From positions 1 to 40,217 of the forward strand of contig CALXWW010000012.1 of NCBI GenBank assembly GCA_944392545.1: DNA of 40,217 nucleotides. Direction: 5' to 3'. The DNA comes from an uncultured Clostridia bacterium (lineage in GTDB: Bacteria; Bacillota; Clostridia; TANB77; CAG-508). The position numbers and the translations under genes were made by a program. Numbering within the stretch: the first letter of the stretch is position 1; every line of letters starts with the position of its first letter. Below the pieces are notes generated by a model. It had not been told where the DNA came from and ran no database searches. It saw only the letters and a list, made by a program, of their open reading frames with translations. Shown here one piece after another: positions 8,914 through 16,938 of this stretch.

Positions 8914-10059
8914 ATGAAGGTTGTATTTATTTCTAACTTTTTGACACATCACCAAGTACCATTTTGTTTAGAAATGCAAAAAAGATTGGGAGATAATTTT
9001 AAATTTATTTCAACAGTAAAAATATTTGATTGGAGACTAAAATTAGGTTTTAAAGATTTAGATAATGAATATGATTTTGTTGTGAAAGCATACGAAAACG
9101 AGGAAAGTAAGGCTTTAGCAAAAAAACTTACATTAGACAGTGATGTTGCAATAATAGGATCAACTACTGACGAAATATTAGAAGAAAGATTAAAACAAGA
9201 TAAATTAATATTTAGATATAGAGCAAGAGTATTTATATTCCCGGACGGATTTATTAAAACTGTTTTTAACAAAGAAAAAATAAAATTATTTTATGATAGA
9301 CATATAAAGTTTAGAAAAAATAAAAACTTATATATGTTATGTGCAAATGCATATGGACCTAAGGATTTTGAATTTTTAGGGCTATATAAAGAAAAAATAT
9401 ATAAATGGGGATATTTTTTAGAAACAAATAGATATGATATAGATAAATTAATAGAACAAAAAGAAAGCAATAAAAAAATAGAAATAATATGGGTTGCACG
9501 TTTTATAAAATGGAAACATCCTGAAGTAGTAGTTAAATTAGCGAAAAGATTAAAAAAACAAAACTATAATTTTCATATAAAAATGTTAGGTACTGGAAAA
9601 TTAGAAGAAAAAACTAGAAAAAAAGTAAAAAAGCTAGGATTAGAAGATGTGCTAGAAATAGTGGGACAAGTACCAAGTGATAAAGTTAAAGATTATATGG
9701 AAAAGGCTAATATATTTATAGGGACAAGCGACAGCCAAGAAGGATGGGGTGCAGTGATAAACGAGTCTATGAATGCAGGCTGCGCATTAGTTGCAAATAA
9801 AAAAATGGGTTCAGTACCGTCTCTATTAAAAGATGGAGAAACAGGACTTATATATACTTCATATAAAGAATTAGAATACAAAGTAAAATTATTAATAAAT
9901 GACAAAGAGTTACGAGAAAAATTAGGAAAAAATGCATATACGTACATTACAGAAAAATGGACAGGCAGTGTTGCAGCAAACAATTTAATAGAATTATTTG
10001 ATTCAATAATAAATAAAAAAGAATATAAAATAAAAGAAGGACCAGCAAGTAAAGGATAG
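8914..10059 (+). CDS. Family 4 (GT-B) glycosyltransferase
   Basis: A retaining GT-B glycosyltransferase of about 381 residues. The N-terminal Rossmann half begins MKVVFISNFLTHHQVPFCLE. The C-terminal half holds IIWVARFIKWKHPE, IKMLGTGKLEE, VGQVPSDKVKDYM and a nucleotide-sugar motif of E-x7-E type in SQEGWGAVINESMNAGCALV. I chose ATG 8914, seven bases after AGAGGGA, over ATG 8908, which touches the ribosome binding site. The start lies 12 bases after the preceding GT2 gene, so co-translation in one operon is likely. The substrate cannot be read from sequence. Confidence 0.88.
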   Translation: MKVVFISNFLTHHQVPFCLEMQKRLGDNFKFISTVKIFDWRLKLGFKDLDNEYDFVVKAYENEESKALAKKLTLDSDVAIIGSTTDEILEERLKQDKLIFRYRARVFIFPDGFIKTVFNKEKIKLFYDRHIKFRKNKNLYMLCANAYGPKDFEFLGLYKEKIYKWGYFLETNRYDIDKLIEQKESNKKIEIIWVARFIKWKHPEVVVKLAKRLKKQNYNFHIKMLGTGKLEEKTRKKVKKLGLEDVLEIVGQVPSDKVKDYMEKANIFIGTSDSQEGWGAVINESMNAGCALVANKKMGSVPSLLKDGETGLIYTSYKELEYKVKLLINDKELREKLGKNAYTYITEKWTGSVAANNLIELFDSIINKKEYKIKEGPASKG

Positions 10060-10062
10060 CAT

Positions 10063-10122
10063 CACTTTTACACCTGATATCAAAAGTAACAAAGCAGCAG
10101 GTTGGTAACAGGTACTAAAGTG
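10063..10122 (+). promoter_or_regulatory. Inverted repeat upstream of the frameshifted GT2
   Basis: CACTTT (10063-10068) and ACCTG (10072-10076) pair with CAGGT (10109-10113) and AAAGTG (10117-10122), a stem with a 3x3 internal loop around about 32 bases. There is no T-run, so it is not a standard terminator. It lies between the GT4 stop and the ribosome binding site of the next gene. Confidence 0.4.
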
Positions 10123-10138
10123 ACAGAAGGGAGGAAAA

Positions 10139-10931
10139 ATGGAAAAGAAGAGATTTAGTGTGATTATACCTGCATACAATGTGCAGGAATATGTAGAAAA
10201 AGCAATAAAAAGTGTACTAGAACAGGATTTTAAAGATTATGAACTAATAGTAGTAAATGATGCATCAACTGATAATACAGTAGAGATAGTAAAAAAATAT
10301 GAAGACAAGTATGAAAATGTAAAACTGATATCACATAAGGAAAATAAAGCCTCCCGGAGGTGCTAGAAATACTGGACTTGATAATGCAAATGGAGAATAT
10401 GTAATTTTTCTTGATGCAGATGATTTTTTATATGAAAATGATGTACTTACAAAAATAAATAACCTAATTGGAAATCAAACAGTAGATATAGTATACATGG
10501 GATTTAAAATAGGTGGAAATAGAGATGAATTTGTAATTCCAACAGAAGAAACATGTACAAAAGAATATAAAGCAGGAATAGATATTTATCCTAATGTATG
10601 GAGTAAATGTTGGAATCTAGAATTTCTAAACAAAAATAATATAAGGTTTGTGGAAAATAGATATTATGAAGATGTACTATTTGTATATAAAGGAGTAATG
10701 AAATCAGAGAAATACTTAATAGCTGATTTCCCAGTTTACCACTATATTAGTGGAAGAAAAAATAGTATGACAACAACATTAAACTTGAAAAATATATATG
10801 ACACAGTAGATAATATAAAAGATATGATGGAAATAAAGAAAAAAGAAGATACAACAGAGATAAACATGAGAATAAAAAGAGAGATAGATATGATAAAAAA
10901 ACGTTTAGAAGATATATATAATTCAATCTAA
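10139..10931 (+). CDS. Family 2 glycosyltransferase, read through a +1 frameshift at CGG
   Basis: A GT2 enzyme encoded in two frames: 10139-10354, then +1 from GGA at 10356 to the TAA ending at 10931 (263 residues after restoration). The first part has FSVIIPAYNVQEYVEKAI and LIVVNDASTDNT. The second continues without a gap as GGARNTGLDNANGEYVIFLD and ADDFLY, the metal site. Unshifted translation would stop at TAG 10364-10366 after 75 residues and lack the metal site. GGGAGG precedes the ATG. The product is shorter than the GT2 at 7930-8901 but complete in the catalytic domain. Resuming at GGA keeps the usual seven-residue spacing from N to the A of ARN. A slip two codons earlier, giving NKPPGGARN, cannot be excluded from sequence alone. 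Confidence 0.87.
10352..10358 (+). other. +1 frameshift site TCC-C-GGA in a GT2 gene
   Basis: The 0 frame reads AAA GCC TCC CGG AGG TGC TAG, and the conserved GT2 sequence resumes in +1 from GGA (10356). The interrupted codon is CGG (10355-10357). The site is embedded in CCTCCCGGAGG, an anti-Shine-Dalgarno-like and Shine-Dalgarno-like pair. Confidence 0.82.
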
Positions 10932-11062
10932 GCGAACATAATGAAATTAAAAATATAAATATAAATAAAAACAAAAGAGCGTGACTAAAAAGTCAAAATA
11001 AAATTAAAGTTTTTTATAGCTTTAAAACAAAGATAGGAGTTGAAGAGTTAGTGCAATTCTCT

Positions 11063-11089
11063 TTGGAACTATATGAAATATAGTATAAT
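11063..11089 (+). promoter_or_regulatory. Possible promoter upstream of the GNAT gene
   Basis: TTGGAA (11063-11068) and TATAAT (11084-11089) are 15 bases apart, a short spacing. The rest of the 207-base gap after the GT2 gene holds only weak inverted repeats. Confidence 0.4.
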
Positions 11090-11138
11090 ATAGTGCAACA
11101 AAGAAATTGCCGATTATGTAAAAGTAAGGGTGATTTAA

Positions 11139-11594
11139 ATGTATATAATTAAAAAATTTGAGGATAGATATAATGACGAAGTAAACAACTTCATTATATC
11201 AGTATTTGTTGAGGAGTATGGATTTGAACAATTTAGAGAAGGACTTAAAGAACAGAATAATCATAAATATATTGAGAATGGAAGTAATTTATGGATTGCT
11301 TTAGATGAAAATGATAATATAGTAGGAACTATAGCATTAAGAAAACATAATGATAAAGAAGCAGAAATAAAAAAATTATATGTAAGAAAAGATTATCGAG
11401 GAACAGGTTTATCAAAAGAATTGTATTGCAAAGCAATGAATCAGGCAAAAGAAAATGAGTTTAATAGAATTTTTCTTGGGACATATGACAAATTAGAAAG
11501 TGCGATACATTTTTATCTAAAAAAAGGATTTACTCAAATAGAGGAATTATATAATGAAGAAGAAGGTGCAAGATATTTTGAATTGTATGTATAA
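11139..11594 (+). CDS. GNAT-family N-acetyltransferase
   Basis: A 151-residue single-domain GNAT enzyme transferring an acyl group from acyl-CoA. The CoA-binding motif A is seen as IKKLYVRKDYRGTGLSKELY, in which RGTGLS forms the pyrophosphate loop, followed by a motif-B-like AIHFYLKKGFTQ. The substrate is unknown. The ribosome binding site is AAGGGTGA. It sits between the glycosyltransferase cluster and pth and has a candidate promoter of its own, so it need not belong to either group. Confidence 0.85.
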   Translation: MYIIKKFEDRYNDEVNNFIISVFVEEYGFEQFREGLKEQNNHKYIENGSNLWIALDENDNIVGTIALRKHNDKEAEIKKLYVRKDYRGTGLSKELYCKAMNQAKENEFNRIFLGTYDKLESAIHFYLKKGFTQIEELYNEEEGARYFELYV

Positions 11595-11651
11595 ATAGAA
11601 TATATATATAATTCAAAGTATAGTATGCAAAATGAGAGGAATGTACAAAAA

Positions 11652-12218
11652 ATGTATATAATAATAGGACTTGGAAATCCAGAGCCGGAATATTCTAATA
11701 CCAGGCACAATATGGGATTTGATGTTATAAATAAACTTGCTAAAAGAAATGACATAAGTTTAAATAGGACGAAGTTTAATTCTATATATGGTACAGGAAT
11801 TATAAATGGTGAAAAAGTTATTTTAATAAAACCACAAACATACATGAATAATAGTGGTGAAGCGGTAAAAGAGTTTATAAACTTCTATAAAGAACCATTA
11901 GAGAATATTATTATAGTTTATGACGATATGGACACAGATATAGGTAGTATCCGTGTAAGAGCAAGGGGAGGTCCTGGCTCACATAACGGAATGAAATCTA
12001 TAATAAATTATATAAATTCAGAAGATTTTCCAAGGATAAGGGTGGGAATAGGAAGAACACAAAACGAATTTGATAGAATAGATTATGTAATTGGAAAAAT
12101 AGATAATGAAGAATTTATTAATCTCCAAGAAGGACAAGATTTAGCAGTCGAAGCTATAGAACATTGGATAAAAAAAGGAATAGATAATACAATGAACACA
12201 TATAACAAAAAAGGTTAA
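11652..12218 (+). CDS. pth: Peptidyl-tRNA hydrolase
   Basis: Pth releases peptides from peptidyl-tRNA that has dropped off the ribosome. The 188-residue protein has IIGLGNPEPEYSNTRHNMGF, carrying the catalytic His region, then KPQTYMNNSGEAV, VYDDMDTDIGSIRVRARGGP and GSHNGMKSI, all typical. I chose ATG 11652, ten bases after GAGAGGAA, because ATG 11625 lies upstream of that site and would add nine unconserved residues. rng follows after 16 bases and is probably cotranscribed. In a cell that recodes by frameshifting, drop-off rescue would matter, but that link is speculative. Confidence 0.95.
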   Translation: MYIIIGLGNPEPEYSNTRHNMGFDVINKLAKRNDISLNRTKFNSIYGTGIINGEKVILIKPQTYMNNSGEAVKEFINFYKEPLENIIIVYDDMDTDIGSIRVRARGGPGSHNGMKSIINYINSEDFPRIRVGIGRTQNEFDRIDYVIGKIDNEEFINLQEGQDLAVEAIEHWIKKGIDNTMNTYNKKG

Positions 12219-12234
12219 AGCAGGAAGGGATAAT

Positions 12235-13425
12235 ATGCAAGAGTTATTAGTAAGTACTGATAATGATGATAAAAAAATATTATTAGTAGAAAATGGAAAA
12301 TTAATAGAAAAGTATGAAGAAACTCCAGAACAGGAAAGAATCGAGGGAGATATTTTCCTAGGAATAGTAGAAAATGTATTACCGGGAATGCAAGCTGCAT
12401 TTGTGGATATAGGAAAAGATAAAAATACATTTATACATATAAGAGATGTAATACAAAAAGTTAGTAAAGAAACCGGCAACAAAAATGAAAATTTTGCAAA
12501 GTATAATATAAAAGATTATTTAAAAACAGGTATGCCAATTTTAGTGCAAATAAAAAAGGATAGTACAAATAAAAAAGGTGCCAGGATATCAACACATTTA
12601 AGTATACCAGGAAGATTTACAGTATTAATGCCAAATGAGAAGTTTGTAACAATATCACAGAAAATTGACAATGAGGAAGAAAGAATAAGACTAAAAAATA
12701 TTTTAAATGAAAATCTTCCAAGAAATTATGGCGCAATTATTAGAACATCAGCGGTTAATAAAAGTAAAGAAGATATAGTAAAAGACATAGAAAAAACTAT
12801 AGAAAAATACGAAAAAATAGAAGAAGAATATAACAAAGCAAAGCAAAGTACTAACATAAAGCCAAAGCTTTTATACAAAAGTGAAGGGATTTTAGATAGA
12901 ATTCTTACAGACTTAATAGATCAAGATTTATATAGGATTTGTGTGGATAATGAAAAAATATATGAGAAAATTAAAGATAGACTAAAAAAAGAAAATACAG
13001 ATATAAGGATTGAGTTGATTGAAAATATATTAAATATGTATAATATAAAAGATCAGCTAAAAGAACTAGAAAATAGAAAGATATGGCTAAAATGTGGTGG
13101 ATTTATTACCATAGACAAAACAGAAGCATTAACTGCAATAGATGTGAATTCTGGAAAATTTACAGGAAAGCAAGATTTGGAACAAACTATATTTGTAGTA
13201 AATAAAGAAGCGACTATAGAAATAGCAAGACAGTTAAGATTAAGGGATATTGGCGGGATAATAATAATAGATTATATAGACATGCAAGATAAAGAAAACG
13301 AAGAAAAAATAATAGAACTATTTAAAGAAAATTTAAAGAAAGATAGATCAAAGACGCAAATAGTAGGTTTTTCTAAATTAAATTTATTAGAAATGACACG
13401 TAAACATATGTGTAGTAACGATTAA
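12235..13425 (+). CDS. rng: Ribonuclease G/E family endoribonuclease
   Basis: A 396-residue RNase E/G catalytic domain that cleaves single-stranded, 5'-monophosphorylated RNA. An S1-like RNA-binding segment (GDIFLGIVENVLPGMQAAFV and DIGKDKNTFIH) is followed by the DNase I-like subdomain with the metal-binding aspartates in TAIDVNSGKFTG and GIIIIDYIDM. The protein ends at EMTRKHMCSND, just where longer homologues continue into the CxxC zinc link, so only one cysteine is left there. Many clostridial RNase G proteins are similarly short. A bidirectional terminator follows. Confidence 0.92.
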   Translation: MQELLVSTDNDDKKILLVENGKLIEKYEETPEQERIEGDIFLGIVENVLPGMQAAFVDIGKDKNTFIHIRDVIQKVSKETGNKNENFAKYNIKDYLKTGMPILVQIKKDSTNKKGARISTHLSIPGRFTVLMPNEKFVTISQKIDNEEERIRLKNILNENLPRNYGAIIRTSAVNKSKEDIVKDIEKTIEKYEKIEEEYNKAKQSTNIKPKLLYKSEGILDRILTDLIDQDLYRICVDNEKIYEKIKDRLKKENTDIRIELIENILNMYNIKDQLKELENRKIWLKCGGFITIDKTEALTAIDVNSGKFTGKQDLEQTIFVVNKEATIEIARQLRLRDIGGIIIIDYIDMQDKENEEKIIELFKENLKKDRSKTQIVGFSKLNLLEMTRKHMCSND

Positions 13426-13427
13426 AA

Positions 13428-13475
13428 CAAAACAGTCAATAATATATTTTTATTTATTGGCTGTTTTTGTTTTAT
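13428..13475 (+). terminator. Bidirectional terminator between rng and the acyl-CoA synthetase gene
   Basis: AAACAGTCAATAA (13430-13442) pairs with TTATTGGCTGTTT (13454-13466), followed by T-rich sequence and preceded by an A-run, so it can serve both convergent genes. Confidence 0.8.
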
Positions 13476-13485
13476 AAAATTTTAG

Positions 13486-15210
13486 TTAATTTCCTTCTAA
13501 AATAATCTTTAATTCTTCATGTCTTTTTACTTTTTGGGTTGTGGTTTTAATTAAAGGTTTTTCTGTTAAAATAATTTCACGTATATATTTATATGCTGGC
13601 ATTTGGTGATTTACGTTTGACTTTATATCTTCCCACACTTTGTTAAATAATTCTTCTTTTGAAAGATTTGGCAAATTTTCTTTTACATATTCTGCATTAT
13701 AAACAATTTTAGCACAAATCTTGTAGTCACCATCTTCTAAAGGTCGTCCGAAAACTATACTTTCAGCAACATAAGGTAATTTATTAATAAGCATTTCAAG
13801 TTCTTCAGGAAAAATATTTTTACCATTTTTTAGGACGATTACATCTTTTTTTCTTCCTGTTATAAATAAGAAACCATCTTTATCAAAATATCCTAAATCA
13901 CCTGTGTAAAACCAATCGTTTTTTAAAACTTCACTAGTAGCTTCTGGGTTATTTACATACTCAAGCATTACGGTAGGGGCTTGTACAGCGATTTCTCCTA
14001 TTCCTTCACTATTTGGATTATCAATTTTTACATTAATTCCGGGAAGAGGAAATCCTACAGAACCACACTTTTTACATTTATCGTTTTCTCCTGCAACAAC
14101 AGGAGAAGTTTCTGTTAAACCATATCCTTGAAGTAAGTTAATACCTAAATCTAAAAATCCCTGAATTGCTTCTTTACTCATTGAAGCACCACCAGCTATT
14201 AGGATGCGAAGTTTTCCTCCTAAATTATCTAATATTTGCTTAAACACTTTTCTACGTATATCAATTCCAATTTTTAGTAATCCATTACTAATTTTAGACA
14301 TGGTAGAGACAAGTTTAGTTTTACCTTGTTCCTCAATACCCTTCTTAATCTTTTTATACATAATTTCTAGCATTAAAGGTACACATACAAAACCTGTAAC
14401 TTTAAATTCGGCTAGATTTTTTTGTACATATTTAAGCCCATCACAAAAAGCAATAGTTATACCAGAATATGAACCATATAGAAAAGTACAAGTAGATTCA
14501 AAAGTATGGTGCAAGGGTAGAAAAGATAAAAAAGTATCTTCTTTTCTAATATCAGTCATTTGAGCTAAAGCATAAATATCTTCACAAATGTTAGATTGTG
14601 AAAGTGCAACTGCTTTTGAAATTGAGGTTGTACCAGAAGTAAAAAGCATTATAGACATTTTCTTATTATCTAGCTTAACATTATCATATTTATTATCTCC
14701 ATTTAATAGTAAAGAGTGTCCTTTTTGGATTAGACCAGTAAAAGTAGAAAAATCAGCTAAATCATCCATACAAATATATTGAGTTAATTTGGAATTCTTT
14801 TCTTTAGCTATTTTAGAAAATATTTCAGCATATTTTTTGTCAAAAATAACTGCATCTGCTTCACTTCTAATAATTAAACTTTCTATTTCGTTATCAGGCA
14901 GTGCTCTATCAAGGGGAACAACAACAATATCAGAAGTAGTTATTGCTAAATAACTTACACACCACTCGTATCTATTAGGAGAGATTATTGCTACTTTCTT
15001 TTGAGAAAGCCCAAGATTTATTAAAGCAGTTCCAAGCGACCTTATATCATTTACAAATTGTGAATATGTAATTTTAATATGTTCTTTAGAACTTGGAGAT
15101 TCTTTATATTCAAATGCTATTTGATTAGAATATAGCTTTGAATATCTATCAATTAGTTCTCTAAAATTATTTATCTTATCAGCGTCATACAACTTTCTTT
15201 TATATTTCAT
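13486..15210 (-). CDS. AMP-forming long-chain acyl-CoA synthetase-like enzyme
   Basis: A 574-residue ANL-superfamily adenylating enzyme, expected to activate a fatty or other carboxylic acid through acyl-AMP to acyl-CoA. Seen: the P-loop MLFTSGTTSISKAV, the A5 region LLQGYGLTETSPVV, the A7 motif WFYTGDLGYFDKDGFLFITG, and the A8 hinge RKKDVIVLKNGKNIFPEELE. The C-terminal lysine region is TTTQKVKRHE. The start was set at ATG 15210, preceded by GAAAGGA; the upstream in-frame extension has no ribosome binding site. No membrane anchor was seen. It stands alone on the minus strand between two plus-strand units. Substrate chain length cannot be told. Confidence 0.9.
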   Translation of the reverse strand: MKYKRKLYDADKINNFRELIDRYSKLYSNQIAFEYKESPSSKEHIKITYSQFVNDIRSLGTALINLGLSQKKVAIISPNRYEWCVSYLAITTSDIVVVPLDRALPDNEIESLIIRSEADAVIFDKKYAEIFSKIAKEKNSKLTQYICMDDLADFSTFTGLIQKGHSLLLNGDNKYDNVKLDNKKMSIMLFTSGTTSISKAVALSQSNICEDIYALAQMTDIRKEDTFLSFLPLHHTFESTCTFLYGSYSGITIAFCDGLKYVQKNLAEFKVTGFVCVPLMLEIMYKKIKKGIEEQGKTKLVSTMSKISNGLLKIGIDIRRKVFKQILDNLGGKLRILIAGGASMSKEAIQGFLDLGINLLQGYGLTETSPVVAGENDKCKKCGSVGFPLPGINVKIDNPNSEGIGEIAVQAPTVMLEYVNNPEATSEVLKNDWFYTGDLGYFDKDGFLFITGRKKDVIVLKNGKNIFPEELEMLINKLPYVAESIVFGRPLEDGDYKICAKIVYNAEYVKENLPNLSKEELFNKVWEDIKSNVNHQMPAYKYIREIILTEKPLIKTTTQKVKRHEELKIILEGN

Positions 15211-15380
15211 AGTAAATCCTTTCAAAATTAAAATATTTAAATAATTTAAGTATATTTTATACCACATATCAAAAATATTCAAGGAAAAAACTGGAAAAAT
15301 ATAAATAAATTAAATTTGGAATCTTTTCTCCTGAATTTATTTTTTGATTTAAGGCATGGCTAAAAAGATTCAAAAAACTA

Positions 15381-15409
15381 TTGCAAAAATAAAAAGGTTA
15401 GTATAAAAT
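15381..15409 (+). promoter_or_regulatory. Possible promoter of the pilin-like gene
   Basis: TTGCAA (15381-15386) and TAAAAT (15404-15409) are 17 bases apart; TATAAA at 15402-15407 is an overlapping alternative. It lies about 60 bases before the start codon. Confidence 0.45.
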
Positions 15410-15466
15410 AAAAACGTGCTAAAAGGATAAAAAATAGATTATGAAAACAAAGGAAGGAGAAAAATT

Positions 15467-16714
15467 ATGAAAGAGAGATTAACTAAATTTCACGAAACAT
15501 CAAATCAAAGAGGAATAACGTTAATAGCATTAGTAATTACAATAGTTATACTAATAATATTAGCAACAGTATCAATAAAGGTAGTACTAGGAGAAGGAGG
15601 ACTAATAGATAGAGCACAAGAAGGTAAAAGTTTAACAGACCAAGCACAGACAGATGAACAAGAAGAGTTAACAGGTGCAGAGGAATATATAAATGGAATA
15701 TTAGTAGAAATAGAAGACCAAAATCCACCAGGAGAAAAAAGTGAAGTAGCAGAAGCAATAGAAAATGGAACAAAATATACAGATACAACACCAATAAAAG
15801 ATGATTTAGAAAATACAGTATATATACCAGGAGGATTCCATCTAGCTAAAGATAGTGGAACAAAGGTGGAAGAAGGAATTGTAATAGAAGACGATAGTGG
15901 AAACCAATTTGTGTGGATACCAACAGGAGAATATAATGTAACAGAAGAAGTAGAAAAAATAACAGAACCAGATGAACAGGATGGAAAATTAACAAATGAA
16001 TTAAGTAGAAGAACATTTACAGAAAGTGGATCAACAATAGTAAGTGGTGATAGTGTAATAGAATCATATTATTATGGAGAAGGAGATAGTCGTTCATGTA
16101 CAATAGTTGATGGAGTAAACAGTATTGATGCATTCTTATCAAGAGCAAAGCCAGTATCAGAAGGAGGTAAAGGAGGTTTTTATATAGGACGATATGAAGC
16201 TGGAACTGAAGCAGAAAGAACTTCAAAGGATGATCCATTAACAACACCATTAGTACAAGCAAACAAATATCCATATGTATATGTAACAAGAGAACAAGCT
16301 AAACAGAAGGCAGAGACAATGTATAGCGGAAACGAAGCAATTAAAGCAACAGCACAATTAATAAGTAGTTATGCAAGGGATACAGCATTAAACTTTATAT
16401 GTCAAACAAATGTAGAAGGTTATACATTAGCTATAACGACAAAGAATATTTATGGAAATATAGGGACAAACAATAGAACAAAGACAGGAGAATACCTAGC
16501 AGATTGTCATAGTAATATATGTGATTTATTAGGAAATTGTTCTGAATTGACAACAGAATACTCTAGTTATTCAAATAGTGACAACACTTATTCTTATGAT
16601 ACTGTTATGGGAGGCGTTTACAACAACAGTAACTATTATGTAGCTTATCGCAGCAGTCGTAAAACGGATACTTCCTATAGATATCGTTCCTTCCGTATCC
16701 AGCTTTATGTGTAG
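15467..16714 (+). CDS. Pilin-like surface protein with a C-type-lectin/FGE-like C-terminal domain (candidate DGR target)
   Basis: A 415-residue secreted or anchored protein. Residues 15-45 form a prepilin-type signal: RGITLIALVITIVILIILAT, with the usual Glu at +5 replaced by Ile. A charged spacer follows. From about residue 130 a formylglycine-generating-enzyme or C-type-lectin-like fold is suggested by FVWIPTGEYNV, GGFYIGRYEAGTE, ICDLLGNCSELT and VMGGVYNNSNYY, ending in SFRIQLYV at the extreme C-terminus. This layout, with tyrosine-, asparagine- and serine-rich residues at the end, is that of variable proteins of diversity-generating retroelements. No reverse transcriptase or template repeat lies in the window. 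AAGGAAGGAG precedes the ATG. Role in adhesion is inferred. Confidence 0.75.
   Translation: MKERLTKFHETSNQRGITLIALVITIVILIILATVSIKVVLGEGGLIDRAQEGKSLTDQAQTDEQEELTGAEEYINGILVEIEDQNPPGEKSEVAEAIENGTKYTDTTPIKDDLENTVYIPGGFHLAKDSGTKVEEGIVIEDDSGNQFVWIPTGEYNVTEEVEKITEPDEQDGKLTNELSRRTFTESGSTIVSGDSVIESYYYGEGDSRSCTIVDGVNSIDAFLSRAKPVSEGGKGGFYIGRYEAGTEAERTSKDDPLTTPLVQANKYPYVYVTREQAKQKAETMYSGNEAIKATAQLISSYARDTALNFICQTNVEGYTLAITTKNIYGNIGTNNRTKTGEYLADCHSNICDLLGNCSELTTEYSSYSNSDNTYSYDTVMGGVYNNSNYYVAYRSSRKTDTSYRYRSFRIQLYV
16606..16711 (+). other. Candidate DGR variable region at the 3' end of the pilin-like gene
   Basis: Codon choice changes abruptly here: TAC, AAC, CGC, CGT, TCC, TTC, ATC and CAG replace the TAT, AAT, AGA, TCA, ATA and CAA used upstream. 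The encoded residues are Y, N, S, R, T and D rich, as expected from adenine-directed mutation of AAY codons. The last bases (TTCCGTATCCAGC) could be the invariant initiation-of-homing end. No matching template was seen in the window. Confidence 0.5.
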
Positions 16715-16834
16715 ATAAGTTACCAGAAAAAGTAGTAAAAGAATTAATGAAAAGAGAGAAATATAAAGGAAGCATTTGACGTCAAAAAATAAAGGACAGC
16801 TTAATTAATAACTTAAAAAAATTTCTTAAAACTA

Positions 16835-16863
16835 TTGCAATTACTGAAAAAGTAATGTATAAT
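16835..16863 (+). promoter_or_regulatory. Sigma-A-type promoter of the rimP-infB operon
   Basis: TTGCAA (16835-16840) and TATAAT (16858-16863) are separated by 17 bases, giving a leader of about 70 bases before rimP. Confidence 0.75.
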
Positions 16864-16883
16864 AATATAGACATAATTGAGAA

Positions 16884-16910
16884 GAAGAGTGGAAGCAAAT
16901 TCCACTCTTC
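16884..16910 (+). promoter_or_regulatory. Leader hairpin of the rimP operon
   Basis: A perfect 11-bp stem, GAAGAGTGGAA with TTCCACTCTTC around a five-base loop, lies in the untranslated leader just before the ribosome binding site. No T-run follows, so it is more likely an mRNA stability or regulatory element than a terminator. Confidence 0.55.
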
Positions 16911-16938
16911 TATACGTAATAAAGAAAAAGGAGTATGT

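Noticed and set aside
2887..10358. The three frame breaks as ordinary assembly or sequencing indels, or as pseudogenes
   Set aside because: Each break falls on an in-frame CGG with the same +1 direction, none is in a long homopolymer, about fifty out-of-frame CGGs lack indels, and the downstream halves retain all key residues. Read-level confirmation is still needed.
10497..10931. Separate short gene starting at ATG 10497
   Set aside because: The same frame upstream encodes the conserved GGARNTG...FLDADD part of the GT2 domain, so the ATG is internal.
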